DNA of 35,963 bases from a virus: IMG/VR virus record IMGVR_UViG_3300024346_000239, positions 1 through 35,963 of that record, one strand, 5' to 3'. Shown here one piece after another: positions 1 to 9,000 of the stretch; within the stretch, counting starts at the first letter, position 1, and each line of letters starts with the position of its first letter. The translations under genes were made by a program, and so were the position numbers. The notes under the pieces are model-generated. The model was not told the origin of the DNA, searched no databases, and saw only the letters and a program-made list of their open reading frames with translations.

Positions 1-2
1 AT

Positions 3-641
3 ACTAACAGTACAAACAAGAACAATGATGGTTCTGAAAAAGGAAAGGCTAAATCTAAGTATGCTTTAGTAATACAAAGAATAACAGGAGCTAATCAATA
101 CATAGACGTTGCTAATATCTGCATACGCCCAGACAAGAGAGCTATGGTAGAGAAGGCTGCTTTGTGGTTATGTATGTACTATAATAAATTTGGAGGGCTT
201 AGAGCTTATCCAGAGAGGAACGCAAGTGCTGGTAGTACTATTTCAGATTTATTTGAGACCGAGGGGCAGCAAAGATTATTAATTCGTCAGCTAACAAAAC
301 ACAATACAGAAAAGCTATTAGAAAAATCTACTAATGCGTACGGAATCTATATCGATGGAAATAATAAGGTGTATAGAACTTCTGTAATGAATAAGTACTT
401 AAGACTGTACGGACATCAAATCAATTCATTAAGAATAGTTCAAGACTTACTAATCTATGGTTCAGCTAACTCCGATTTAAGTGATGCTTACGGAGTAGGA
501 TGTATGGCGTGTGGAAACTTCGACCCAGAGACTCAGCAAGAAGTTAAAAAGAAGACAAGGAGACCTACTATACTTAGTAAAATAGAAAATGGCGTAACTA
601 TTTGGTACGAACTAGAGAGTGGTAAACCTATAGAAGCCTAA
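3..641 (+). CDS. Terminase large subunit, C-terminal part (partial at the left edge)
   Basis: The reading frame is open from the first bases of the window, so the start lies upstream; about 212 residues are present. It precedes the portal gene, the usual place for the large terminase. The visible part would be the nuclease half, which cuts the concatemer during headful packaging. An acidic stretch near the end (SDLSDA, about 50 residues before the stop) resembles the last acidic motif of terminase nucleases (D-x-x-D-A), and the tail is basic. An internal ATG at 144 is in frame but the frame is coding before it. Terminase is inferred from position plus this one motif; the ATPase half is not in the window. 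Confidence 0.62.
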   Translation, partial: TNSTNKNNDGSEKGKAKSKYALVIQRITGANQYIDVANICIRPDKRAMVEKAALWLCMYYNKFGGLRAYPERNASAGSTISDLFETEGQQRLLIRQLTKHNTEKLLEKSTNAYGIYIDGNNKVYRTSVMNKYLRLYGHQINSLRIVQDLLIYGSANSDLSDAYGVGCMACGNFDPETQQEVKKKTRRPTILSKIENGVTIWYELESGKPIEA

Positions 642-648
642 AAAAATT

Positions 649-677
649 TTGTAATTCATTTAAATATGTTAATTTTG
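649..677 (+). promoter_or_regulatory. Bacteroidota-type promoter of the portal gene
   Basis: TTG at 649-651, an 18-nt spacer and TAATTTTG at 670-677 match the Bacteroidota primary sigma factor pattern (TTG, N17-23, TAnnTTTG). The portal ATG lies only 8 nt further on, so the mRNA would be leaderless or nearly so. Confidence 0.6.
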
Positions 678-685
678 TAGTATAT

Positions 686-2815
686 ATGCAATTAGATATT
701 AATACATACCCTGCGGTTCAACCCTTACAAACAGTTGAAAACGAAAAGTGGGATGACGAAAATTACTGGAGACAGAATGTTCGTTGGGTTTGTTCTATGT
801 ATAATCAATTGGTAGTAACACCTCAATTAATTGGACTTCCTAACCAAGACCCTTTTTACGGTCTTCAGAACAGATATGTTCCACAATATGTAAAGTACGC
901 TAGATACGTTTTTGGATGGCAGTACGGAACTTCTTACGAGCTAACAGCAAAGGACGGAAACAACAACAATACTCAAATTCCTTTGTATAGAGGTAAGGAT
1001 ATTATTGCCTTATTTAATTACTTTAGAGGCAAGTTCGGATATTTAATTAAACCTATTCCAGATATTATGCAGGCTGGATGTATAGCTGGCGATGCTTTAA
1101 GCAGAAAGACTACAGAAAAGAATGTAATGAAGTACATGATGGACGGTAGAAACTTCTTAAAACAACAACAACTATTAGGCAACATTCAAGTAGAGGCAGG
1201 AACAGATTTAGACATTACAGACGAACAAGATATAGAGGCTCTATACACAAACTTCGTAGAGGCAAGTGAGAAGACTTATGTTAAGTTTGGTAAGAGTTTC
1301 TACATCTCAAACGAGTGCTACGACCAATTTATAAAAGGAGCTCAATACTGTTTTATCGGAGGAAGAGCAACATCATTCATCACAGAAAGAAATGGTAAGG
1401 TATATATGGATTTAGTTCCACCTGAGTACGCTGTTGTTGACATGAATAAGAATGATGACCAACATAGAGATGATGATTATGCTGGACAAATTAAACCATA
1501 TTCAGTATCTGATGTTGTTTCTAAATGGAAGTTAACTCAAGAAGAGGCTGAAGACCTTGAAAGAATTGCAAGAGATGGAACAAGTCAAGCCCCTTATGTA
1601 ACAGGATGGGTTAACTTTAACTGGTACAGTAATTATAATGGTGTGCCTAAAGTTTGGGTAGCAGAAAAAGTACAGTGGCAATCAATTACTTATGTTGACA
1701 AAGTCCCTGTATCTTGCATAAGAGAGGCTACATTAATTGGTAATAAGTACTTAAAAGACCAAAAGATTGTTCCTAACTCTATATTAGACAAAAGAGATAA
1801 AAGAAGAAAGAGATTGAGCTATATTACTTGTACTCCTAATACAATTCTAGGTGCAAACCAAGGTGTAATTGGTATGGTAAGTGATATGCAGGATATTAAG
1901 GATAGTTTAATTACTATGATGCTTAACTCTGTAGCTAGAAGTATAGGCAAAGCAATATATATTGACACAGCTCAACTTCCTGAGGGAATGAGAAGTCCTG
2001 AGTTTTTATCACAGCTAAAACAAAATGGTGTGATTGCAGCTAACAGGTCTGAAATTGATGCTGACCAGAAAATGAACCCTCTAATCGAGGTAATGGACTT
2101 AACACTAGACCCTAATATTAACTCACTCTTAAATCAAGTAGCGTACTTTGACAATGCAATAGCAGATGTTTTAAATATGCCTAAGAATGTAAGACTAGGA
2201 AGCGGTTCATATCAATCAGAAGGACAGAGAACTAGTAACGCTGAGAATAGTGATACAGGTAATCAGTGGTTGTACGGAAGTTTAACTAAGTGGATTGAGA
2301 ATAATATAGAATTTGCTGCTGACTTATGGATTAAGATAGCTGCCGAGGGTGGTGAAGACATAGCTGTTATGGTAGGTGATACTATGGCTGAGATGCTAAC
2401 CAATAAAGAAATTCAAGACTGTTACGATAGTGACTATAAGATGTACTTAAACTTTGACAATACCGTAACTCAAGAAGCCAAGGTAACCTTACAAGGAATG
2501 GCAGTACAAGAGGCTGGTGTTAACCCTGATGCTAAGTTAGAGTTCTTAAATATATTAGAACTTAAAACTATTTCTGGAATGAAGAGCTACTTACAGAACG
2601 AGAAACGTAAGAGACAACAAAGAGAAGACGCAGCTATCAGACAACAGCAAGAAGCAGCAGCGGCTAACTCACAGATGCAGGCAGAAGCTCAACAGAACAT
2701 AGCAGCACAGCAAGCAAATGCTTCTCTAGAGAATTCAGCAATGAATAACAATGCGAAGCAAGAGGAGATGATGTTGCAGAATGAAATGAATAATGCACAA
2801 CCACCACAACAATAG
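686..2815 (+). CDS. Portal protein
   Basis: This 709-residue protein follows the terminase and precedes the head genes, the standard portal position. The portal is the dodecameric ring at the packaging vertex through which DNA enters and leaves the head. Its length suits podovirus and crAss-like portals (700-800 residues). The middle has the mixed, aromatic-rich composition of a portal clip and wing. From about residue 640 it becomes a Gln/Ala/Asn-rich, probably coiled tail (many QQ pairs), as is common at portal C-termini that form the barrel. No transmembrane segment is seen. The identification rests on size, order and composition; it is the best fit in this module. Confidence 0.8.
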   Translation: MQLDINTYPAVQPLQTVENEKWDDENYWRQNVRWVCSMYNQLVVTPQLIGLPNQDPFYGLQNRYVPQYVKYARYVFGWQYGTSYELTAKDGNNNNTQIPLYRGKDIIALFNYFRGKFGYLIKPIPDIMQAGCIAGDALSRKTTEKNVMKYMMDGRNFLKQQQLLGNIQVEAGTDLDITDEQDIEALYTNFVEASEKTYVKFGKSFYISNECYDQFIKGAQYCFIGGRATSFITERNGKVYMDLVPPEYAVVDMNKNDDQHRDDDYAGQIKPYSVSDVVSKWKLTQEEAEDLERIARDGTSQAPYVTGWVNFNWYSNYNGVPKVWVAEKVQWQSITYVDKVPVSCIREATLIGNKYLKDQKIVPNSILDKRDKRRKRLSYITCTPNTILGANQGVIGMVSDMQDIKDSLITMMLNSVARSIGKAIYIDTAQLPEGMRSPEFLSQLKQNGVIAANRSEIDADQKMNPLIEVMDLTLDPNINSLLNQVAYFDNAIADVLNMPKNVRLGSGSYQSEGQRTSNAENSDTGNQWLYGSLTKWIENNIEFAADLWIKIAAEGGEDIAVMVGDTMAEMLTNKEIQDCYDSDYKMYLNFDNTVTQEAKVTLQGMAVQEAGVNPDAKLEFLNILELKTISGMKSYLQNEKRKRQQREDAAIRQQQEAAAANSQMQAEAQQNIAAQQANASLENSAMNNNAKQEEMMLQNEMNNAQPPQQ

Positions 2816-2859
2816 AAAAAATAAAAACACACAAATAAATAATAAATAAAAAAAAAACA

Positions 2860-4050
2860 ATGGATAAGAAAGCACACGTTGAAGTCTACAAACTTCGCAC
2901 AATTGAGAGATGTGAGACATCGCCTCAAATTAAGTTAATGAGTATGAACAACTCAAAAAATATGTATGAATACCTAGCTAATATTGATGGTACATATCAA
3001 TCTTTTTTAGGCTTCCCACAGGAAGAGCATTTGAGAGAAATTGTTGCATTCTACCCTAATATGCCAACAGACCAAAAAGGTTCTAGGTACATTTGGGAAT
3101 ACAGTTTAGAGGTTGCTACAGATGAATACTTGTTATTCTTAGAGCAAAATCCTACAGTAGACAGATTAAGCGTTGTAAATTACAAGAATAATAAGTCTAT
3201 AGTTCAGTTATTAAAGAGCCACAGACAAGTTATTTGGAAAGATGGCGGAAGAGAAAATAAGAATAACAATATTAAGAGTGACGTAGTTATTTTTGAATTA
3301 GTTAATACAACTGAAATTACAAGTGTAAAAACTAAATTAGAGAAGTTAGCTATCGAGGCAAGTGCTAAAATTAACTTCTGGAGCGAGTTTGATAGTAAAA
3401 CTTATTTAAACTTCTGTTACTTATGGGGTGTTCAAGGAATTGAGACTTTTACAAAAGAAGCTTTATTTAGTTCTATGATTAATAGCGTAAAAAGTAATTT
3501 GGATAAGTATAGAGAAGTAATAGGTTGGTTAGATAACGAAACTAGAATCTATATCAGTATGGGTCTAGCTACCTTATTAAAAGATGAGAGCAAGAAGACT
3601 ATCATAACAAAAGATGGTAATTACTATACCTTTAATAAGGAGTTAGCAGGAGTTACTATAGACGAGGTAGTTAATTACTTTACTACTCATCCTCAATCAT
3701 ATAGGTTATTAAAGAACTTATTAGATGTTAAGGATAATATAGATGTTGAATTGCCTAGCGCACCAAAAGTGTCAATGGACAAGAACGAAATAACTCCAGC
3801 TATTTCACTTGCTGAACAGGAAAAAGAAAAGGAGAAGCACATTGCTGAAATTGAGCGTAAGTTAACTCAAGTAAAAGAAGGCAAGAATGTAATGGGTGAG
3901 AAAGAAAAAGGAAGATTTCCTTTGATAGATAACGTGTTGATTACCACTACAGACGTGTTGGCTCAATTGGCTAGTACTGAAATAGTTGTTAAACATGGCT
4001 TACAAACTCATTACTGGGCTAAAGCAAAAGAATACAAACTAACAAATTAA
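2860..4050 (+). CDS. Structural-module protein of unknown function after portal
   Basis: This is a 396-residue protein that I do not recognise. It starts behind an A-rich leader (aaaaaaaaacaATG), the Bacteroidota substitute for a ribosome-binding site. Residues 1-300 look globular and residues about 318-350 are a charged helix rich in Glu and Lys (EQEKEKEKH), probably a coiled coil. It is followed after 10 nt by a connector-like gene, so it belongs to the portal-to-capsid operon. A role as head-assembly factor, internal protein or maturation protein is possible from position only. Confidence 0.6.
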   Translation: MDKKAHVEVYKLRTIERCETSPQIKLMSMNNSKNMYEYLANIDGTYQSFLGFPQEEHLREIVAFYPNMPTDQKGSRYIWEYSLEVATDEYLLFLEQNPTVDRLSVVNYKNNKSIVQLLKSHRQVIWKDGGRENKNNNIKSDVVIFELVNTTEITSVKTKLEKLAIEASAKINFWSEFDSKTYLNFCYLWGVQGIETFTKEALFSSMINSVKSNLDKYREVIGWLDNETRIYISMGLATLLKDESKKTIITKDGNYYTFNKELAGVTIDEVVNYFTTHPQSYRLLKNLLDVKDNIDVELPSAPKVSMDKNEITPAISLAEQEKEKEKHIAEIERKLTQVKEGKNVMGEKEKGRFPLIDNVLITTTDVLAQLASTEIVVKHGLQTHYWAKAKEYKLTN

Positions 4051-4060
4051 AAAATAAAAA

Positions 4061-4756
4061 ATGAATAACGAGATAGGTTTATTTGACACGATAAGTGCGG
4101 ATTATATAGTAGCAGGTGTAAAGATGGAGTTAGACTTGACTTCAACTACTACCCAAGACTTTTACTTAGAAAATAAAGTAAATGAGGGGATAGGAGCTTT
4201 ACGCAGTGCATACACATTAATTCCAAGTATTGCTGTATTAAATATAGACCCTGATACGTTTTCAGCAAAACTACCTAAAGGCTTTGTTAGGCTAGTAGGT
4301 AAGAACTCAGTAAGAATATTAGATAACACAAGGAATCAGAGTGACAATGGGACGGTTGTATTAGGTACGACCTCTCCCATTGGTAACTCGAACGGTTTCT
4401 TTAAGGGAGATTTAGCTATTAACTTTACCGCACAGGTAGTTGATGGTTACTTGTACTTTGGTAGTGCTATTACACAGACAATGTGTGAAATAAGTTATAT
4501 TGGAACGAACATAGATGCAAACGGAGAATTAAAGATACCAGCCTTGGCTTACAGACCTTTATTAGCTTTTGTTTGTTCTGAATGGCTATTTAAAAACAAT
4601 GACCCTAAGAGTCAAAAATGGGATTTAAGATGGAAGCAAGGTAAGAGCTGGTTCAAGGGAATAATGGCTCAACCTGATGCTATGGAAGCACAATTATTAG
4701 GATACATGAATAACCATATGCCTACCTACGGTCAAGGCGGTTATTGGATGTTCTAA
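4061..4756 (+). CDS. Probable head-tail connector / neck ring protein
   Basis: This 231-residue protein lies between portal and capsid genes. It begins with a helix-rich segment (residues 10-60), continues with a beta-rich middle and ends in helices with aromatic residues (about 165-220). This resembles the tail tubular A / P22 gp4 type adaptors that stack under the portal, although most such genes lie after the capsid gene. No catalytic motif is seen. It shares 4 bp at its 3' end with the opposing gene at 4753-4995. Connector is a fold-level guess; a structural role follows from the operon. Confidence 0.5.
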   Translation: MNNEIGLFDTISADYIVAGVKMELDLTSTTTQDFYLENKVNEGIGALRSAYTLIPSIAVLNIDPDTFSAKLPKGFVRLVGKNSVRILDNTRNQSDNGTVVLGTTSPIGNSNGFFKGDLAINFTAQVVDGYLYFGSAITQTMCEISYIGTNIDANGELKIPALAYRPLLAFVCSEWLFKNNDPKSQKWDLRWKQGKSWFKGIMAQPDAMEAQLLGYMNNHMPTYGQGGYWMF

Positions 4757-4995
4757 AGCTTTAAGAAATTATTTTTATATCTAGTAAGGCTTCCTTTTAT
4801 TATGGAGGTCTTATCTAAACCTAGAAGAGCACATAACTCAAATAGCTCTACAACCTCACGTTGGGTACACCTAAAATTTATTATGGAACTTCCGTTCTTA
4901 GAGTTATTAAGAACCTTGATGCATTGCTCACTTAATTTTTGACTAGGGAGGTTTGCAATTCTCTCTAACAACCTAATATCTATCGTTTTATCCAT
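4753..4995 (-). CDS. Small antisense-oriented protein, candidate DNA-binding regulator
   Basis: An 80-residue gene set against the direction of the whole structural module. It begins MDKTIDIRLLERIANL and ends with a helical segment LDKTSIIKGSLTRYK, which could be the recognition part of a helix-turn-helix or ribbon-helix-helix fold; I do not recognise the family. It has its own Bacteroidota-type promoter on the minus strand, with a perfect palindrome at the expected transcription start, which suggests autoregulation. Its 3' end overlaps the connector-like gene by 4 bp. Independent promoter plus intact frame make it more than a chance frame. Confidence 0.6.
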   Translation of the reverse strand: MDKTIDIRLLERIANLPSQKLSEQCIKVLNNSKNGSSIINFRCTQREVVELFELCALLGLDKTSIIKGSLTRYKNNFLKL

Positions 4996-5000
4996 TAAAT

Positions 5001-5020
5001 GTTTTACCTATATGTAAAAC
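5001..5020. promoter_or_regulatory. Palindromic operator candidate at a minus-strand transcription start
   Basis: GTTTTAC, six bases, GTAAAAC: a perfect 7-bp inverted repeat. It lies between the minus-strand TAnnTTTG box (5022-5029) and the start codon at 4995, so it covers the expected transcription start of the 80-residue gene. This is a classic position for a repressor site. Confidence 0.45.
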
Positions 5021-5021
5021 A

Positions 5022-5050
5022 CAAAGGTAGTTATAATTTTATATAAACAA
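5022..5050 (-). promoter_or_regulatory. Minus-strand promoter of the 80-residue antisense gene
   Basis: Read on the minus strand: TTG (5050-5048), an 18-nt spacer and TACCTTTG (5029-5022), a full match to TTG-N17-23-TAnnTTTG. It fires leftwards, against the head genes. Confidence 0.6.
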
Positions 5051-5100
5051 ATATAAATATAATCTTTGCAAGAGAAAAAAACATTAATACAATAAACATT

Positions 5101-6156
5101 ATGGAAGAAAGAGTATTAGACGCAATGGAGCAGTTGCGCCATGACGAGCTAAATGCAGCACTAGGTGGTGTAAAGAAGCAAGAAGAACAAGACGCAGCAA
5201 CTGAGTTATTAAACTCACAGAATGCAGAAGCAGAACAAAAAAGATTAGACGCAGTAGCAGCTGAAAACTCAGAAGAAGATAAAACTGATGAATCAGCAGC
5301 AGAAGAAGTCGTAGAATTATCGTTCATTGAAAAATTAAATGCAGACCCAGCAGTAGAAGCTACTGAAACTGAAAATGTATCTGAATCTATTAAAGCTCAA
5401 TTAGAGGCTTACGAAGCACTAAAGAAGCAAGTAGAAGAGCAAGAGAACTCAGACGTAGCTAAATTACTAAAGAGTGGTTTAACATTACAACAAATTGCAG
5501 ATGGCATAAAGAAGATAGATTACTCTAGCCACTCTATAGAAGACTTAATAAAGTTAGAACTAGAGAAGGAAGGAATAACAGGAGACGACTTAGAAACAGC
5601 TCTAGACGAAGAAGTTTCTAATTACAACTCACTATCAATATTAGCAAGAGCAAAGTATGATTCAGCTTTAAAGGCTAATTATAAATCAGAAGTTGTAGTT
5701 GACGATGCAATAAAGCTATTAAACGACAAACTAAATGAGAATGCTAGTGTCTTAGACCCTAAACAAAAACAATTAGCGATTGAGGCAATGGCTAAAGAAG
5801 ACTTAGGAGCTGTAGACCAAGTATTTGATACCTTAAGAAAGCAGAACTACGAAGTTAATAACGATGTAGTAGCAGCCATAAAAGAAAGATATAACCCTAT
5901 AATGGCTGAGTTATATGTAACAAAAGAAGGTGGTTTTGACGTAAAGAAATTTATTGAAGAGAGCTACACTTTGAAGTATCATAAACAAGAAAAAGAATCG
6001 GCAGTAGCAGCCGCAGAGAAAAGAGCCTATGATAAGGCTAAAAAAGAATTTGCTAACCCCGATATGAGTAGTAGAGGTGGAGGAGCAACAGGAACTGGGA
6101 AGTCGGTTGAACAACAACTTGAAGAACAGGAAATGAAAAGATTTAAAGGACAATAA
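5101..6156 (+). CDS. Probable capsid scaffolding protein
   Basis: A 351-residue protein directly upstream of the major capsid gene. The first 130 residues are very acidic and rich in Ala, Glu and Gln (helical, probable coiled coil); the rest stays helical and charged; the C-terminus is Gly-rich then Gln/Glu/Lys-rich and ends MKRFKGQ. This composition and position fit an internal scaffold that guides procapsid assembly and leaves before or during packaging; basic C-terminal helices often bind the shell. No protease motif is visible, so removal by proteolysis cannot be argued. Scaffold is inferred from position and composition. Confidence 0.65.
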   Translation: MEERVLDAMEQLRHDELNAALGGVKKQEEQDAATELLNSQNAEAEQKRLDAVAAENSEEDKTDESAAEEVVELSFIEKLNADPAVEATETENVSESIKAQLEAYEALKKQVEEQENSDVAKLLKSGLTLQQIADGIKKIDYSSHSIEDLIKLELEKEGITGDDLETALDEEVSNYNSLSILARAKYDSALKANYKSEVVVDDAIKLLNDKLNENASVLDPKQKQLAIEAMAKEDLGAVDQVFDTLRKQNYEVNNDVVAAIKERYNPIMAELYVTKEGGFDVKKFIEESYTLKYHKQEKESAVAAAEKRAYDKAKKEFANPDMSSRGGGATGTGKSVEQQLEEQEMKRFKGQ

Positions 6157-6193
6157 TAACAACAAAAACAAATAATAATAAATAAAAAAAACA

Positions 6194-7519
6194 ATGAGTA
6201 ATCAAACAATTATCAATGGTAATACCTCAAGTGTCAATATTTTTGATGCTTTGAATTTAACTCCACGTCAAATTGAACGCCAAACTGTTATGACACAGCC
6301 TGCGTACGCAATGGGACAAGCTAAAATTCCTTTAGCTATGAGCAACTACGGTGAATCATCAGCTTTCAAATCTGGTTCTAGAACTTGGGATATCCCTCGT
6401 ATGAACAACCAATTCAAAAAGGCTAATGTTCAAAGTGCTACAGGTTCAGGAACTTCTGTATTACAAGTAACTTTAACTGACCCTATTTTTAGTGCAATCC
6501 CTGCTGGAACTTTAGTTCAAGACCCTACAAGTGGTACTTACGCTACAGTATCTAACACAGCTAACGGTCAATTAACTTTAGTTTATGATACAAACTCAAA
6601 CTCTAGTGGAACTACTTTTGCTGCTACAGATTTTGCAACAGGTAACTTAATCTCTCCTAGAGGTGTAGTAGGTAATATTTCAACTCGTCAAGAGGTAGAA
6701 GGTACTTACACAATTCCAGAAGTTGATACTTACCAAATTGGTTCATGGGACAAAACTTGTACAATGTCTTTAGAGGAATTAAAAACTCAAACTTACATTG
6801 CTTCAGTTGATGGCACAGACTACTACGCTAAGAACAAACAATTAGAAGTATTAAACGAGTTCTACACTTCGTACTATGCTTTCTTATATTCTGATGCAAA
6901 AGGTGTAACTAGTGCTACTAGCCCTCGCTCTCCTTCTTTAATCAACCAAATCAAAACTTTTGCTCCTAACAACATCGTAATGAAGTCACAAGCTGACATC
7001 ACATTATCAGAGTTCGAAAGCACTGCAAAAGAATTTGTTCGTAATGGTTCATTAAACTCAAACGAAATATTAGTATTTGGTGGTTTAGACTACTTATCTA
7101 ATATGTACAACATCTTACGTCCTTACATCTTAACAGCTGGTAAAGACAACGTATTAGGTGGAGACTTAGTAAAAGGTTTAGACGTACAGTACTACCAAGC
7201 TTTTGGTTTAACTTTCAAATTCGTATTGGATATGTTTGTTGAAAACCAAAACATCTGGGGTAGAACTCGTACAAACTCAGCTATGTGGGTTGATGCTTCT
7301 AAAGTTCAATTACAAAACGGTTCTATGGCAGCTCCAATCTACAAAGTGTATAAAGCAGTAGACGGCTTACACGCTTGGAACATCAATGGCGGTAGCGATA
7401 TCAACGGTAACTTGGTTAAAACAGGTTCTACTGGTCAGTTAGCTGCTTCTACTCAATTCCATATGGAAGGTTCTTATATCATTGCTAACCCTAAAGCAGC
7501 TTTATATCACTCATTTTAA
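6194..7519 (+). CDS. Major capsid protein
   Basis: A 441-residue protein after the scaffold candidate, expected to have the HK97 fold and to form the shell. The N-terminal 50 residues look like an extended arm; residues about 75-150 are a Thr/Ser/Gly-rich beta region (insertion or E-loop type), followed by mixed alpha/beta segments. Codon choice differs visibly from neighbours: the gene prefers CGT for Arg and AAC for Asn where the portal and scaffold genes use AGA and AAT. This is a common sign of very high expression. A hairpin follows the stop. The start is set by the A-rich leader (aaaaaaaacaATG). Identity rests on order, size and codon bias. Confidence 0.8.
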   Translation: MSNQTIINGNTSSVNIFDALNLTPRQIERQTVMTQPAYAMGQAKIPLAMSNYGESSAFKSGSRTWDIPRMNNQFKKANVQSATGSGTSVLQVTLTDPIFSAIPAGTLVQDPTSGTYATVSNTANGQLTLVYDTNSNSSGTTFAATDFATGNLISPRGVVGNISTRQEVEGTYTIPEVDTYQIGSWDKTCTMSLEELKTQTYIASVDGTDYYAKNKQLEVLNEFYTSYYAFLYSDAKGVTSATSPRSPSLINQIKTFAPNNIVMKSQADITLSEFESTAKEFVRNGSLNSNEILVFGGLDYLSNMYNILRPYILTAGKDNVLGGDLVKGLDVQYYQAFGLTFKFVLDMFVENQNIWGRTRTNSAMWVDASKVQLQNGSMAAPIYKVYKAVDGLHAWNINGGSDINGNLVKTGSTGQLAASTQFHMEGSYIIANPKAALYHSF

Positions 7520-7527
7520 TTAATAAT

Positions 7528-7558
7528 AATAGCACTTGGGTTCTTCCTGAGTGCTATT
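7528..7558 (+). terminator. Hairpin after the capsid gene (terminator or attenuator without U-tract)
   Basis: AATAGCACT (7528-7536) pairs perfectly with AGTGCTATT (7550-7558). No run of T follows, only taatc, so it may attenuate or protect the capsid mRNA 3' end rather than stop transcription fully. Confidence 0.5.
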
Positions 7559-7598
7559 TAATCAAAAACATAAAAATAAATAATAAAAAAATAAAAAA

Positions 7599-8843
7599 AT
7601 GATATCAAATATTTCAGTTTTAAATACAGTTAAGGACAATGCAGCAGACTTTTTTGTTGATGCAGACGGATTCCTTAACATTACAGGATGCCCTAAAATA
7701 AAGGCTAAAACAGCTAAGGTTAACACTACAGCTATTGTTGCATCAACTCCAGCTGTTAATACAGTTACTTTCACAGCAGTAAATAGCTACACTTATAACT
7801 TTAGGGTTACAGGTTACGATGCTACTAACACTTTAGTAACTTTAACTATGGCTTACACTTCTCCTTCTTCTGGAGCTACAGCAACTACAATTGCTACAGC
7901 TATAGCAGCTAGAATTAACGCTAGTCCTATTGCTGCTCAATTCGCATCAGTAGTAGGTGGTGCAACTTTAGTTTTAACAGGTACATCTGCTAACCCATTA
8001 ATCTCTTTCCAAAACTTTAGTGCTGACCCTAATATTGCAGTAGTAATAACTACAGCTGGTATTGAAGCTCAAGGTTTAGGTTCAGATTTATTGCTTGCTT
8101 ATGGTGGATTTGTAGGTGGAAGCTCAATTGTTGCAGCAAACTCTTACACTCAACACGAGATTACTTTAAACCCTGATATTATCAATGCTGGACAAGCTGC
8201 ATACGAAACAGGTTTAACTACTTACATCGTATTGGTTAACGCTTCTGCTGTAACAGGCGGAATAGATAACGTAGCAATCAATATTGATTTAATCAACAAT
8301 GCTAATTACGGTACAGTTGCATTATTAAAAGCTAATTACAGAGCAATAGTGGCTGACGGCTTGTCTAGCACAGCAGCAATAACAACTGGTGCGGCAATTA
8401 CGTTAGCAGCAGCAGCAACTGCAACAGTAACAGGCTCTATCACAGGAACTACAATGACGGTTACTGCTGTAACAACTGCACTAATTGTAAAAGGTATGAC
8501 AATAACTGGAACTGGAGTAACAGCAAGTACAGCTGTTCTAGGTCAGTTAACAGGAACAATAGGCGGTATAGGTACTTACTTAGTAGACAGAGCTTCATCG
8601 GCTACATCGACAACTTTAACAGGTACATCAGGTACAGCAGCAACAACAGCTAATTTGGGAGTTCAAAGTGGTGATTATTTTGTATCAACAACAGCATCAG
8701 CTACATTACCTTTCAATGCATTTACAAGTACAAAAGTAACTGGCGTAACTTCACTTACAGCAGGTTTTGGTACAGGAGTAACAGCAGCAGCAGCAACAAC
8801 AGCTGTATTTAAATACATCGCAGTAAGAAATATTGCTAACTAG
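7599..8843 (+). CDS. Thr/Ala-rich head decoration or head-fibre protein
   Basis: A 414-residue protein encoded just after the capsid gene. It is dominated by Thr, Ala, Val, Gly and Ser, has no charged core and is predicted almost entirely beta. Residues about 268-345 (from VTGSITGTTMTVTAV to TTLTGTSG) match a module often seen inserted in phage surface proteins, with alternating Thr/Val strands and a GIGTYLV turn. Position after the capsid gene suggests a decoration or head-fibre protein on the capsid surface. A strong terminator follows. Exact role is inferred; the family of residues 1-260 was not recognised. Confidence 0.6.
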   Translation: MISNISVLNTVKDNAADFFVDADGFLNITGCPKIKAKTAKVNTTAIVASTPAVNTVTFTAVNSYTYNFRVTGYDATNTLVTLTMAYTSPSSGATATTIATAIAARINASPIAAQFASVVGGATLVLTGTSANPLISFQNFSADPNIAVVITTAGIEAQGLGSDLLLAYGGFVGGSSIVAANSYTQHEITLNPDIINAGQAAYETGLTTYIVLVNASAVTGGIDNVAINIDLINNANYGTVALLKANYRAIVADGLSSTAAITTGAAITLAAAATATVTGSITGTTMTVTAVTTALIVKGMTITGTGVTASTAVLGQLTGTIGGIGTYLVDRASSATSTTLTGTSGTAATTANLGVQSGDYFVSTTASATLPFNAFTSTKVTGVTSLTAGFGTGVTAAAATTAVFKYIAVRNIAN

Positions 8844-8893
8844 TATATAGTTAACATATAACAAGAAACTTTCCATGTGTTTTCTTCGCAATT

Positions 8894-8923
8894 AAGCCCC
8901 CTAAAAAGGGCTTTTTTGTTTTT
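8894..8923 (+). terminator. Rho-independent terminator
   Basis: AAGCCC (8894-8899) pairs with GGGCTT (8908-8913) over a short A-rich loop, followed by a T-rich tract to 8923. It closes the portal-to-decoration transcription unit. Confidence 0.85.
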
Positions 8924-8961
8924 ATAAAAAAATAATAGTACAATATAAAAAATAAATATAT

Positions 8962-8969
8962 TACATTTG
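8962..8969 (+). promoter_or_regulatory. Promoter -7 box upstream of the LRR protein
   Basis: TACATTTG matches TAnnTTTG and lies between the terminator and the start codon at 9001. No TTG is seen at the expected upstream distance, so it is a half-site match. Confidence 0.45.
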
Positions 8970-9000
8970 TAGAAACAATATTAAAACAAAACAAAACAAA

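Noticed and set aside
5060-5070. AATCTTTG as a plus-strand promoter for the scaffold gene
   Set aside because: The TA of TAnnTTTG is not at the right distance (one base too far), so the match is not good enough to list.
5911-6209. Minus-strand Ser/Phe/Cys-rich frames opposite the scaffold candidate
   Set aside because: Antisense shadows of the acidic Glu/Lys-rich gene on the plus strand; composition is that of reversed codons.
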